From NCBI GenBank assembly GCA_949752795.1, contig OX457057.1:161611980-161675979 (forward strand): a stretch of 64,000 nucleotides of DNA, read 5' to 3'. Of the stretch, positions 25,300-36,590 are shown in pieces; the first letter of the stretch is position 1; each line of letters starts with the position of its first letter. The notes under the pieces are model-generated. The model was not told the DNA's origin, made no database searches, and saw only the letters and a program-made list of their open reading frames with translations. Made by a program: the position numbers and the translations under genes. This stretch comes from Hyperoodon ampullatus (lineage: Eukaryota > Chordata > Mammalia > Artiodactyla > Ziphiidae).

Positions 25300-25736
25300 C
25301 AGTAAGTCCCCTACATACAAATGAGTTCCAAGAGCACATTTAGAAGTCCAAGTTGTTCGTTAAGTCCAACAAAGTTAGCCTAGGTACTATATAGAACTGT
25401 ACTGTAATAGATTTTTAATACTTTTCACACAAATAATACATAAAAAACAAACACAAAAAAATAAAGAAAACATTTTTAATCTTACAGTACACTACCTCAA
25501 AAAGTACAGTAGTACAGTACAACAGCTGGCATACAGGGGCTGGCATAGAGTGAACAGGCAAGAAGAGTTACTGACTGGAGGAGGGAAAGGAGGTGCGAGA
25601 CGGTAGAGCTGAAGGATCGTCAGCAATAGGAGACAGAGGGCAAGCTGCAATTTCACTCACACCGGGCGCTGATGGAATGCACGTTTGCCTCTTTGAAAGT
25701 TCACAACTTGAAGGTTCGTACGTAGGGGGCTTACTG
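25300..25736. mobile_element. Non-autonomous Tc1/mariner (Tigger-like) element
   Basis: 437 bases with inverted ends CAGTAAGTCCCCTACATAC and (reverse complement of right end) CAGTAAGCCCCCTACGTACG, each next to a TA dinucleotide (25298-25299, 25737-25738), the expected duplication. The interior is AT-rich with repeated 'acagtac' motifs and no transposase frame. Confidence 0.87.
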
Positions 25737-25794
25737 TAAATTACCACTGTGCTAGGTGTTTCAGGGGACAAAAAAAAGGGTCACTTTTCACAGC

Positions 25795-25967
25795 TACACA
25801 AAAATTCACCAATTTTGATAAGTTTTTTTTTTAATGCATGTTGATATGACAGCTGTCACAATACAATCTAACAAAATTGTTTCAAATGAAGCTAAAGACA
25901 ACTAGGTGCTACTAGAGCCATCTTATGGAAAAAACCGAACGAACTTTTTAGCCAACCCAATATTTGC
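25795..25967 (+). mobile_element. Truncated mariner right end
   Basis: The last ~170 bases end in 'ttagccaacccaata', and 'ccgaacgaactttttagcca' is the reverse complement of the mariner terminal repeat (ttggccaaaaagttcgttcgg). The matching left terminal repeat is missing, so only the 3' part survives. The family assignment is from memory of mariners common in cetartiodactyl genomes. Confidence 0.75.
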
Positions 25968-26001
25968 CAAGCCTGGGTTAAGATGTCAAAATGATAGGCT
26001 C

Positions 26002-26420
26002 GGGCTTCCCTGGTGGCGCAGCGGTTGAGAGTCTGCCTGCCGATGCAGGGGACACGGGTTCGTGCCCCGGTCTGGGAAGGTCCCGCATGCCGCGGAGCAA
26101 CTGGGCCCGTGAGCCAAAATTACTGAGCCTGCGCGTCTGGAGCCTGTGCTCCGCAACAGGACAGGCCACGATAGTGAGAGGCCCCCTGGAGCCTGTGCTC
26201 CGCAACAGGACAGGCCACGATAGTGAGAGGCCCGCGCACCGCGATGAAGAGTGGCCCCCGCTCTCCACAACTGGAGAAAGCCCTCGCACAGAAACGGAGA
26301 CCCAACACAGCCAAAAATAAATAAATAGATAAAGCAAACTGTCAACAAGTAAAAATAAACACTATAAAAAAAAAAAAAGAAAACTAGATTCATATTTGCT
26401 AAAAAAAAAAAAAAAAAAAA
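26002..26420 (+). mobile_element. Long CHR-type SINE with internal 49-bp duplication and 3' transduced segment
   Basis: Exact 14-base duplications 'aaaatgataggctc' (25988-26001, 26421-26434) bracket the whole insert. The SINE body ends at about 26325 with aataaataaatag; then come about 75 non-SINE bases (26326-26400, with an internal A-run at 26366-26379) and a second pure A-tail from 26401. A 49-base segment ('ctggagcctgtgctccgcaa' onward) is repeated back to back at 26137-26185 and 26186-26234. Confidence 0.9.
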
Positions 26421-26434
26421 AAAATGATAGGCTC

Positions 26435-27616
26435 TTAGCTAGGAACAGAATGCATCTCAAGAAGATAAGAAAAAAATGTTGTTTGCCTCAAGCTAGATGA
26501 GTAAATTAAGCTGACTTTAAACTGAATGCGGTGACGGTGATGGAGATTTTTTAAAGTCCAAGTAATCCTGGGAATATCTAGATAAGTAGATAAGTAGATA
26601 AGTAGAGGGTAAAAGTTATAATGTTGGGGGGAAAGTAGGAGTGGGAGATAATCAGTGATTGACATGAAGAAAGTAATCAAGAGGACACCCTGATTTCAAC
26701 AATGCTTTAGTGTCAGATGCCTACACACCAAACAGAAAAAATGGACAATAAATCAAGTGAACAAAAGATCATAAATAGGGGCATAAATAAAGATGGAAAC
26801 TAACCCACTATATATATATGCCATATGCAGATAGGAGCCTACAGAACCAGAGAAGGGGCAGAGAAGAGCTTTTTTTTTTCAAAGATATACTCCTCAAAAA
26901 AGTGGATGAAGATATGAATAGGCAATTGATTAAAAATTAACACTAGCTAGCTAATAAAAGCATAAAGTTCAACCTCTAATAAACAGACATTAATAGTCAG
27001 ATATAGTTATTTGCCTATCAAATTGGAATATTATTTTTACAATAATGCTCATTTATTCATTTAACAAATATGTACTGAACACAAACTATGTGCCTCACAT
27101 TGTACTCAGCACTGAATATACAGGGGTAAATAAACTAGGTATGATCACTGCCCTCATGGAACTTGCAGTCTAGTGATGGGAGACCAACATGAGACAGTCA
27201 TATAACTACATAATTACAATTACGATAAACATTATGAAAAACCCACGGAGTGTCATGATAGAATACTATGCCTGAAAGTGTTAGGAAAGCAATGTGAGAT
27301 CTAACTTAGACTAGGGTTGGTGAGGAGGGAGAGGTCAGGGGAGGGTGTTCTGAAGAAGTGTCCATTTATACTGAGTACTAGCAAAGGTACAAGGAAAGAA
27401 GCACATACACATGCATCTTATGTGAGTGTTAACTGAAACAACTTTTATGGAGGACAACCTAACTACATACATGATAAGCTATAAAAGTACATGTTCCTTT
27501 AGATGTAGTGATTGCTCCTCTAGAATTTTATCCTGTGGAGTAACAGAGATATCTGCAAATTTGAGCAAGATTTTCATCAATAAGGTTATGTTTAATTGCA
27601 AAAATAGCAACAGCCT
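26435..27616. other. Intron DNA with old L1 and L2 pieces
   Basis: About 26880-27030 is decayed L1; about 27050-27180 resembles L2 ('ctgccctcatggaacttgca'). An 8-base GATAAGTA-type repeat of about three units lies at 26578-26607. No gene. Confidence 0.45.
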
Positions 27617-27629
27617 AAATCCCCAAGTT

Positions 27630-27897
27630 TATGTGGAATCTAGAATCATGGTACAGATGAACCAGTTTGCAAGGCAGAAATAGAGACACAGACATAGAGA
27701 ACAAATGTATGGACACCAAGGGGGGAAAGAGGGGGTGGGATGAATTGGGAGGTTGGGATTGACATATATACACTAATATGTATAAAATGGGTAACTAATG
27801 AGAACTTGCTGTATAGCATAGGGTTTCTACTTTGCTATACAGTAGAAACCAACACAACATTGTAAAACAACTATACCCCAATAAAAAAAAATTTTAA
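27630..27897 (+). mobile_element. 5'-truncated L1 3' end with target duplication
   Basis: L1 3' UTR from 'tatgtggaatctagaatcat' to an A-rich tail; exact 'aaatccccaagtt' at 27617-27629 and 27898-27910. Confidence 0.9.
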
Positions 27898-27910
27898 AAA
27901 TCCCCAAGTT

Positions 27911-28914
27911 AAAAAATTATGGCATATCCATAGTGCCATTAAAAATTATGTCACATTACAATATTTAACAATGTGGGATGTTCATAATTCATAATTCTGA
28001 CTAAAAAAGCAAGTCACAAACCTGAACCAGAATGATGCTAAATTTTTTTTTTTTAAAGAAAAGGTCAACTTTTCTGGGTGATAAAAGAATATGTGATTTT
28101 AATTTTCTTCTGTGCTTTCCTGTATTCAAATCTTTTGCAATCTATCTGTATTACTTTTGTAATAAGAGAAAAATTTTAAAAACATAGACACCTGGGTGAT
28201 ATTTAGAAACAGAGGGTGGAAGCATTTTGGAAGGAAGATACATGAAGCTAAAAGCAGAAAGGAACAGAAGTTACATCTTAGAGGAATATACAGCAGACCT
28301 TTTGGCCATGTGGTAAAACAATACGTTTCCGATAAAGATCACAAAACTGGCACAGACACACATACAGAAGTGACGCTTTCAACTGCTCAAATATTTGCTA
28401 AGTATCTCATTTGACTAAAAGCTAGGCAGTATGAAATTTGACTTGCCAAACTAAAAATTTCATCTGAACTCACAGGAAAATAGGCAGGGAACAGCTACTC
28501 TAAGTTGGCCAGAGAATGCAACTTCCAGAGAATTGCACTAAAGAACTACTGAAGGGCTCCTTTTGACAGTAATTGTTTAATAGATCCAGTTACTTGTTTT
28601 TTTTTGTGTGTTTTTTTTTCCAGTTACTTGTTGAGGACACTCTTAATAGACACTGGAGCCAGGTCATCACGTGAAATTTAAAATCCTTCTTTTCTTATAT
28701 TCAGTACCAATCACAGCATCTAATTCATGTAAAAACTATCAATTATTTGAGTGAAAAAGTTAGTTGCAAACTAAGACCCAGCCCTGATTTTTAATTCATT
28801 TAAGACCAGAACTTCTTTTATAATTCCAGGTGTACCTACTTTAAATCTCATGCTGAATATTACAATAAGTTTTCTAAAAGTAGGGTAGGATGGGGTACTG
28901 ATGAAATAAAATTA
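27911..28914. other. Intron DNA, mostly unassigned
   Basis: Possible old LINE tail near 28050-28180. Contains the 23-base T-rich insertion at 28597-28619 listed separately. No gene. Confidence 0.4.
28597..28619 (-). mobile_element. Minimal retroposed poly-A (T-tract) insertion
   Basis: A T9-GTGTG-T9 tract is bracketed by exact 11-base copies 'ccagttacttg' at 28586-28596 and 28620-28630. This is what an insertion truncated to its poly-A tail would leave on the minus strand. Confidence 0.6.
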
Positions 28915-29378
28915 TGTTAAGACAGGACAAGAAAAATTAAACATAAAATTCTCTCTCTGCGCATTTGAGCCACTACCTGCTTTACTGTGTATTGTACATC
29001 TGCATTATACATTAACTAGATCCCCTTAAAAGACACAGGAATGCCTACTTGCCAAAAAACAAAAATAAAAGCAAAAAACAATTTCCTCCTGGCTCCAGCA
29101 AAGTAACTCCTTAGGAGATAAAAATTCCTTTCTCAATCCTGTAGGGGGGTCACAACAACCTACTAATTGCCCTGTTGAACTATGTAAACTGTCAGTATGT
29201 TACTTTGATGTATAACCCTTTGTCTCAAACACTGATGTAACTGTGCCTTGACCTCTAACAGGTGGAACAGTTTTCAGAGCTTTCTGAAAGACTGCCTCCT
29301 GGGTTATAATTCTCAGGTTGGCTCGAATAAAATTTCCCATTTCTTTCTTAGATCGACTATTAATTTTTTTCATTGACA
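28915..29378 (+). mobile_element. Probable solo LTR of an old endogenous retrovirus
   Basis: Runs from TGTTAAGACAGG to TTGACA, with an AATAAA at about 29327-29332 preceded by 'actgcctcctgggttataat', a common U5-side LTR context. No internal viral genes and no duplication confirmed. Confidence 0.5.
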
Positions 29379-29707
29379 ATACTCTTAGTTGTGAGACTGG
29401 AGAACAAAGAAATGCCAGATCCCTGTTACTCTGACCAAACTCTCTTACGGGCAATAACCTGTTAATGGGAAGTGAAGTAACATCACTGTTAGCTGTAGTC
29501 TAGGTCTGTACACTAAGGCAGAGAATTCTGAAGAGCTGGGCTGGACAGTGTCTGAGGCTTCATTCATTAGAATGATAATAGCTAATCCATACTTGCCCAT
29601 TCACATTTTCATCCCTCATCTAAACTTCCTCTGAAGAGGTCAAAATAAAGGAAATTGAATAGACTGTGGTAAATAGATTATTCATGTCTTGCAAAAACAG
29701 GGTTTAA

Positions 29708-30542
29708 GTCAGAATGGCCATCATCAAGAAATCTAGAAACAATAAATGCTGGAGAGGGTGTGGAGAAAAGGGAACACTCTTGCACCGCTGGTGGGAATGT
29801 GAATTGGTACAGCCACTATGGAGAACAGTATGGAGGTTCCTTAAAAAACTACAAATAGAACTACCATATGACCCAGCAATCCCACTACTAGGCATATACC
29901 CTGAGAAAACCATAATTCAAAAAGAGACATGTACCAAAATGTTCATTGCAGCTCTATTCACAATAGCCCGGAGCTGGAAACAACCTAAGTGTCCATCATC
30001 GGATGAATGGATAAAGAAGATGTGGCACATATATACAATGGAATATTACTCAGCCATAAAAAGGAACGAAACTGAGCTATTTGTAATGAGGTGGATAGAC
30101 CTAGAGTCTGTCATACAGAGTGAAGTAAGTCAGAAAGAGAAAGACAAATACCGTATGCTAACACATATATATGGAATTAAAAAAAAAAAATGTCATGAAG
30201 AACCTAGGGGTAAAACGGGAATAAAGACACAGACCTACTTGAGAACGGACTTGAGGATATGGGGAGGGTGAAGGGTAAGCTGTGACAAAGCAAAAGAGAG
30301 GCATGGACATATATACACTACCAAACGTAAGGTAGATAGATAGTGGGAAGCAGCCGCAGAGCACAGGGAGATCAGCTCGGTGCTTTGTGACCGCCTGGAG
30401 GGGTGGGATAGGGAGGGTGGGAGGGAGGGAGACGCAATAGGGAAGGGATGTGGGAACAGATGTATATGTATGACTGATTCACTTTGTTATAAAGCAGAAA
30501 CTAATAAAAAAAATAAAATAAAAATAAATAAAAATAAAAAAA
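29708..30542 (+). mobile_element. Young 5'-truncated L1 with intact 3' part of ORF2
   Basis: 835 bases between exact 15-base duplications 'aaaaacagggtttaa' (29693-29707, 30543-30557). The frame from 29714 is open for 185 codons and matches the L1 ORF2 C-terminus ([49 protein letters not shown]). The 3' UTR ends in an A-rich (aaataaaaat) tail. Lack of decay and perfect duplications point to recent insertion. It is a dead, truncated copy, not a host gene. Confidence 0.93.
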
Positions 30543-30557
30543 AAAAACAGGGTTTAA

Positions 30558-32730
30558 ATTTTTCTAACCATTTGCTTTTGTGAAATAAAGCAGGAAAATG
30601 GGAAAAGGTAGGATACTAATGAACAAGCCTGCCTGTTCCTCTTGCAGGTGAAAAAGAAACTCCAGTCCTCATTTTACAAAGGAGAAACTGATTGTTTTTT
30701 AAATGTTTTTTCTATGACAAAAATAATATACGTTTTTTATATACAAAAATAATATACAATTTAGAAAAATACATTTCCAGCCTATGACAGCCAAAATTCC
30801 TTCACTTCACTTGCTGAATACTGAAACGTTCAGGGTCCCAGTCTTTATTAACCTCCAAAGCTTTATCTCCCAATGGACCCCCAGCCCAAAGATGACTCAG
30901 GAACCCAACAGGTCTTCTGGCCCTGGAGACTTGCCTGGCCTAGCACTCTGAGAGCATTACACAGGAGGCACAGAACACCATTTATATTAAAGTCACATTG
31001 ATTTAGATTCTACTTAGTTACATCATTCAGACATGGTAAATGTGCTTCTAATTCAGAATTTCACCTTGGGCAACATCATGAGCTTGGCAAGTTTCTCTTT
31101 GGTGTCTAACCTTGTCACTTCTCTCCCCTCCAAATCTGCATGTAGAATTCCCATGATCCCTGGATCTTCTTTAGGGTAAATTAATCTTTTGATTTGTGTA
31201 TATGCGTGTGTTACTATAAAATGGAGGTTTATGTTTTATTTATTCTTAGTGCAGATGAGCAGTTTAATTGAAGTCTTTGGATGACTATAATTTTGAGTAA
31301 GGCATTAGCACTAACAGTGGAAATGTTAGGCATTCCATTGCTGTTAGGGTCTTAGACGAAGGGAATTTGAGACAGATAAATATTTCAAAACTCATCAGAA
31401 TGACTAGAAAACAGATAATGCTTATTCTGAATAATTATTTCTCTTGTGAACTTTCAAAATTTTTTCTATACAAAAAAAAAGTGAGCTGATCCTAATTTAA
31501 AGTTCATTGCTGCATTGCAATTTGAATAAAGCTTCTAAAGGCTATTATTTGAGTCTTCAGCTGGAAAAATGACACATCTAGTTGCCATGTGTTCACTAGA
31601 GTTAATTTCCTAAGACTTATTGAGCATCTCCTTAGCATAGTAGGTTATTTAAGCTGAAAAAGATATGAGTTGTCTCCCTCTAGATGCTTATGCATATGCA
31701 GAACCATGAAGAACAATGCGAACGGACAAATCTGAGTTTAAGTTTTGGCAGTGAAACTTTCTAATTAAGAAGTTATTTAACCTCTCACACCTCAGCTGCT
31801 TTCTCTGTAAAACAGGAATTGTAAGTCTAATATCCCAGGTATCCTGTTTTATGAGTAACTTAAAATGAGACAATATAAGAAAATGCAGGGCATATCATGG
31901 TCTCTCAAACAAATAACAGTTCCCTTTTTGTCTACAATATACTGCAGATTATGATGAGTGAGAAACCAATCTTAAACCTTCAAGCGGGGAAGAGCTTTGT
32001 AGGTATGAGATCAGAGGCAGAAGTAAAAGAAAAAGACTAATAGATTTGATATTCCTAACTTGTGAACTTCTATTTCAAAAAAGGAAAAATGACAATTCAG
32101 AAAAATAAATTTCTAGCCTATGACAGCCAAAATTTCTTCACTTCACTAAGTAAAAATTGACTAAGCAAACTTTCTTCCACTCATTAAGATGAGCATATCT
32201 CAAGAGAAAAATAGGCAAAGGAAGAGAACAGATAATTCATCAAAATAAATTAAAGTGGCTAATAAACAATTTTAAAAGTTCAACTTTGTCAGTAACCAAA
32301 AATGGATATGAAACAATTAGACTATGTGTAGCTTTCGGTCAGAGAAAATATTTTTGTATTTAACCACGTTTCAAGAATTAACATTTGAGTTTTTAACAAC
32401 CACATGAAATCCCATGGGTTATATAACCAAAAGGCATGGAGAAAACAGACACTAACATACCATTTTTTGTAGAACATACTGGTACTTTTCTGTATATCAG
32501 TTTGGAAAAAAATCATTTTTAAAAATGCAAATTTTTTTGATAAAATTAATGAAAAAGAGTCCAACAGTTAGTTCATTGTAACCTTCTGAATTTCAAAGAT
32601 AAAGACAGGAATTGACAAACATACAGTCAGTTTGTCTACCAAGGAAGATGACCATGCTGGTGTCAGGTCTCTCCAGCACAGGAAATGTCAGGAAAAATAA
32701 AAGAAATCTAAACAACGGGGAAATCACTAT
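30558..32730. other. TDRD5 intron DNA, largely unique
   Basis: Includes a plus-strand MIR at about 31735-31905 ('ttatttaacctctcacacct') and low-complexity A/T stretches; a phrase 'cctatgacagccaaaatt' occurs at both 30780 and 32115, hinting at an old duplicated element. No gene. Confidence 0.45.
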
Positions 32731-32746
32731 GAAAGGAACAGGAGTG

Positions 32747-33076
32747 GAGCTTCCCTGGTGGCGCAGTGGTTGAGAATCTGCCTGCCAATGCAGGGAACAC
32801 GGGTTCGAGCCCTGGTCTGGGAAGATCCCACATGCCGCGGAGCGACTGGCCCCGTGAGCCACAATTACTGAGCCTCCGCGTCTGGAGCCTGTGCTCCGCA
32901 ACAAGAGAGGCCGCGATAGTGAGAGGCCCGCGCACCGCGATGAGGAGTGTCCCTCACTTGCTGCAACTAGAGAAAGCCCTCACACAGAAGCGAAGAGCCA
33001 ACACAGCCATAAATAAATAAATAAATATTTTTTTAAAAGGCAAAATTCCTTTTCTCTATTTAAAAAAAGAAAAAAA
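32747..33076 (+). mobile_element. Long CHR-type SINE with short extra 3' sequence
   Basis: Exact 16-base duplications 'gaaaggaacaggagtg' at 32731-32746 and 33077-33092. The SINE's aaataaataaata end is at about 33026; about 34 further bases ('ggcaaaattccttttctcta' region) precede the final A-rich tail. Confidence 0.9.
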
Positions 33077-33092
33077 GAAAGGAACAGGAGTG

Positions 33093-33705
33093 AAAACTAT
33101 CTTTTGGCAGTAGGACTGTGAGTAACTTTCTTAGGCTGAGTTTTCTGTATTAAGAAAACTTCATCATTCAAAAGAAAGTTATGGCTCCCACCCTCCTACC
33201 ATAAACAGGTGGAAAATAATGAGTTTCAGATGTTAAATAACAGTGTGCAACTGAGCGGTGAGTCCTAAACTGCCTCACCTGACAGCCTGGAGAGTTCAGT
33301 CTGTAGCACAGCAAGAGGTAATAGAAACAGATGAACTGAGGAGACAGATTCCAGTTTGGGGAGGAAAAGGATGCTAATATACAGGTAGGTATGGAGAGTA
33401 GGGATTGGCACAGAGAGATATAGCTCTGGAGGTCTGCAGAGGGACCCCTCAAGTTTCTGGATGAGCACTGATGTGTGCATAAGGCAAGGGAAGGGGATGT
33501 TCTCTGAGGCTGGGGAAACAAACAATAAGAAACAACAGGCCAAATAATATCCAGAGCTCACACAGAGCTGAGAATAGTTAAGTGTCCCACTAAGGCAGAA
33601 TGGAAGGACCTCTTAACACATCCAGGTGAATCCTCAGAAAGGTAATGCCTCAGTGGTGGAGCCAAATTAGCCCTAGACTGAAGGTTTCTCTGGACTAGCA
33701 GTCTT
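33093..33705. other. Intron DNA, unassigned
   Basis: No gene; open frames at 33168-33561 (minus) have no recognisable similarity or splice context. Confidence 0.4.
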
Positions 33706-34615
33706 AGCCTGCTAAGGGTTCTATAGCAAAATAACTTAGATTAGGTAGCTTTAAACAACAGAAATGTATTTTCTCACAGTTCTGGAGACTGGAAGCCCAA
33801 GATCAGGGTTCCAGCTAAGAAATAAAATATCGCTTGCCATATCAGTAAATAAAGGATGTTGAAGTCATCAGCAATTGTAGCTACCCCAGATGGTGAGCCC
33901 TGATGGAACTCAGGATAAAAACAAGGAATGCCCACCATCTAGCAGCGATCAGACTGCAGCTACTCCCAACGGTGCAGCCTGAGGAAACTCAGGATGGGAA
34001 ATCATAGGATAGTGGCCCCAGATAGCTGAGGTGCATATCAAAGGAATTATTTCAGTGAACTCAGACTCTTGCATCTTCCCCTATGTAAAAAAGTACTAAC
34101 TAAATTCCATAACTTGAGATATCTAGTTTTCTTTTATTTACAGTAGTCTTTTGTTCCAACTACCTGGTATTGGTATAAAAACTCCTATATATCCTGGTTT
34201 CCCCCCCTTCCTCTTCGGAATAGTTTTCTCAGCATTTATCTGAGAGGCTGCCTCCCAGGCTTGAAGTACTAAGAATGTCTGCTGAATAAAACATAACTCT
34301 CTACTTACAGGTTGTGCAATTTTTTTTGGCTGACACAGCATAGTTGGATCCTGGTGAGGATTTTCTTTCTGACTTGCAGATGGCTGCCTTCTTGCTGTGT
34401 GCTCTCACGGCCTTTCCTTGGTGTATGCACATGGAGGAGAGCAAGCTCTCTGTTTTCTCTTCTTATAAGGGCACTAATCCCATCACGAGGGCTCCACCCT
34501 CACAACTTCATTGAACTCTACTTCCCAAAGGCCCCATCTCCAAATACTATCACATTGGGGGTTAGGGCTTCAACATATGAATTTTAAAGGAACACAATTC
34601 AATTGACAGTACCCG
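33706..34615 (-). mobile_element. MLT1-type MaLR LTR split by a younger LTR-like insertion
   Basis: 33706-33818 ('ttctcacagttctggagact') and about 34343-34615 ('ccccatctccaaatactatc', 'cttcaacatatgaattttaa') are the two halves of an ancient MLT1 LTR on the minus strand. Between them sits an unrelated ~520-base block. Confidence 0.75.
33819..34342 (+). mobile_element. LTR-like insertion inside the MLT1 LTR
   Basis: The block breaks MLT1 and has LTR features: 'ggtataaaaactcctata' as TATA-like core near 34172, 'ctgaataaaacataactctc' as poly-A signal region near 34282, and a CA-ending right edge. Flanks show an imperfect 'cagctaag'/'cagcatag' repeat. No viral gene. Family not assigned. Confidence 0.6.
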
Positions 34616-34766
34616 CCCTAACAAATCTTAAAAGCAAAACTCAAAATGATCGATTCCAAGTAAATTAACTGAGTGAAGCTCAACAATTCATAATGTCTAG
34701 CAGCTAATCAAAGTTACCAGCCATGCAAAGAGGTAGGAGAATGTGACCACATCAAGAAGGAAAATA

Positions 34767-34888
34767 GGGAATTCCCAGGTGGTCCAGTGGTTAGGACTCC
34801 ATGCTTCCACTGCAGGGGGCACAGGTTTGATCCCTGGTTGGGGAACTAAGATGCTGCATGCTGTGGTGCAGTCAAAAAAAAAAAAAAA
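34767..34888 (+). mobile_element. tRNA-derived SINE of the 'ggtccagtggtta' type
   Basis: Body plus poly-A, with 'aagaaggaaaata' duplicated at 34754-34766 and 34889-34901. Confidence 0.9.
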
Positions 34889-35369
34889 AAGAAGGAAAAT
34901 AAATTCAAAACCCAGAAATGATAGAGATGATAAAATTAGCAGTTAAGATAATTAAAAGTTATTATAAATCTTATAAATATGCTTATGTATATAAAGAAAG
35001 TATGAACATAATAAAGAAATAAATAAAGGACATAAAAAAGATCCAAGTGGAATATGTAGAACTTAAAAATATAATGTCTAAAATGAAAAATAATCTGGAT
35101 GGGATTAAATGCAAAAGAAGATCACTGAATTTGAAGACAGCAAGAGAAAGTACCTAAAATGAAGCACACAGTGGGGAGGTGGAGGGGAAGAGACTCAGAG
35201 AAAGAAAAAGAACAGAGCCCCAACAATCCACAAGGAAATAACAAGCAGTCTAATACAGGCATCCTAGAAGAAGAGGAAAGGGGAAAAAATATTTGAAGAC
35301 AAAAATTCTCCAAATTTTCTAGGAGGGCAGATCTTATGTTAAGTGTCCTTATCACAAAAATTTAAAAAT

Positions 35370-35515
35370 AGGGAATTCCCTGGTGGTCCAGTGGTTAGGG
35401 TTCTGCATGCTCACTGCCAAGGGCCTGGGTTCGATCCCTGGTTGAGGAACTAAAATCCTACAAGCCACGTGGCATGGCGAAAATAAATAAATAAATAAAT
35501 AAATAAACAAACATA
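35370..35515 (+). mobile_element. tRNA-derived SINE of the 'ggtccagtggtta' type
   Basis: 'gggaattccctggtggtcca' start, 'ggttcgatccc' B-box-like, and a long (aaat)n tail. Confidence 0.88.
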
Positions 35516-36590
35516 TAAGATAAATAAAATAAAATAAAAATAAAGAGGGCAGGTGATGAATATGTTTACCATATTGGCTGTGGTGATGGTTTCAGAGGTA
35601 TATAATTATCTCCAAACTCATCAAGTTGTATACATTAAACATACACAGCTTTTTGTACGTCAATCATACCTCAACAAAGATTTTTAATTAGAAATAAATT
35701 TCCAGATCTCATGAAAATTATAAAACCCTCTGCAAAAAGCTCAGTAAATCTCAACCAGAACAAATAAAGAAAACTCTACCAAGGGACATCAGAATGAAAC
35801 TGCAGAAAAACAATGATAAAGAGAAAATCTTGAAAGCATCAAAGGGGGAAAAAAAACTGCGTTATGTACAGAAGAACAAAGAATGACTACAGATTTATTG
35901 TCAGAAACTATGCAGACCAGACAGCAATGAAACTGTCTCTGAAGTTCTAAAAGAAAAAGAACTATCACCCCCAGAATTCTATACCCAGAAAAAGTATCAT
36001 TAAAAAATGAAGACAGACTTTTTCAGATGAACAAAAGCTGAGAATATTCATTGCCAACATATTTATGTTATAGGAAATGTTAAAAATGTCCAGGCAGAAG
36101 GAACATTATACTGAAGGGAAATTTGGGTGCAAAGGATTGGAGACTTTTAAAAATAAATAGGTAATTTATTTTAACATTTTTATTACTTAAATGTTGCTTA
36201 TTCAAAATAAATACTTTAAAGCAAAAATAAAAATGCATTAAGGAGCTTATAACATATACACAATTAAAATGTATCACAACAATGGCACAAAGGATGGGAA
36301 GAGAGAAATGTAAATCTATTGTTCTAAAGTTCTTAATCTACATGAAATAGTATAATATTACATGAGGATCAACTGTGATAAATTAAAAACATATGTTGAG
36401 AACCCTAAGGCATCCATTAAAAATATTTTTGAAGAGTTATAACTAATAAACAAATAACAGCAACAAAACAGAATCATAAAAAATACTTAATCAGGAATAA
36501 GGTAAGGATGTCCCCTCTCACCGCTGCTTTTCAATACTGTTCTAGGAGTCCTAGATAATTCAGTAAGATAAGAAAAGGAAATAGAAAGTA

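Larger units (their letters stand above)
34616..36590 (+). mobile_element. Old L1 5'-region-like sequence with two SINEs
   Basis: Text such as 'cccagaaatgatagagatga', 'gatgggattaaatgcaaaag' and 'gaattctatacccagaaaaa' is that of an L1M 5' region on the plus strand. From about 36490 it continues directly as ORF2 text ('ggtaaggatgtcccctctca'), so the middle of the element is missing or two elements abut. Confidence 0.65.

Noticed and set aside
26137..26234. Direct repeats suggesting a CRISPR-like array
   Set aside because: Only two back-to-back copies without spacers, inside a SINE, in a mammalian genome.
29714..30271. 185-codon open frame as a possible host gene
   Set aside because: It is the L1 ORF2 C-terminus inside a target-duplication-bounded L1 insertion.
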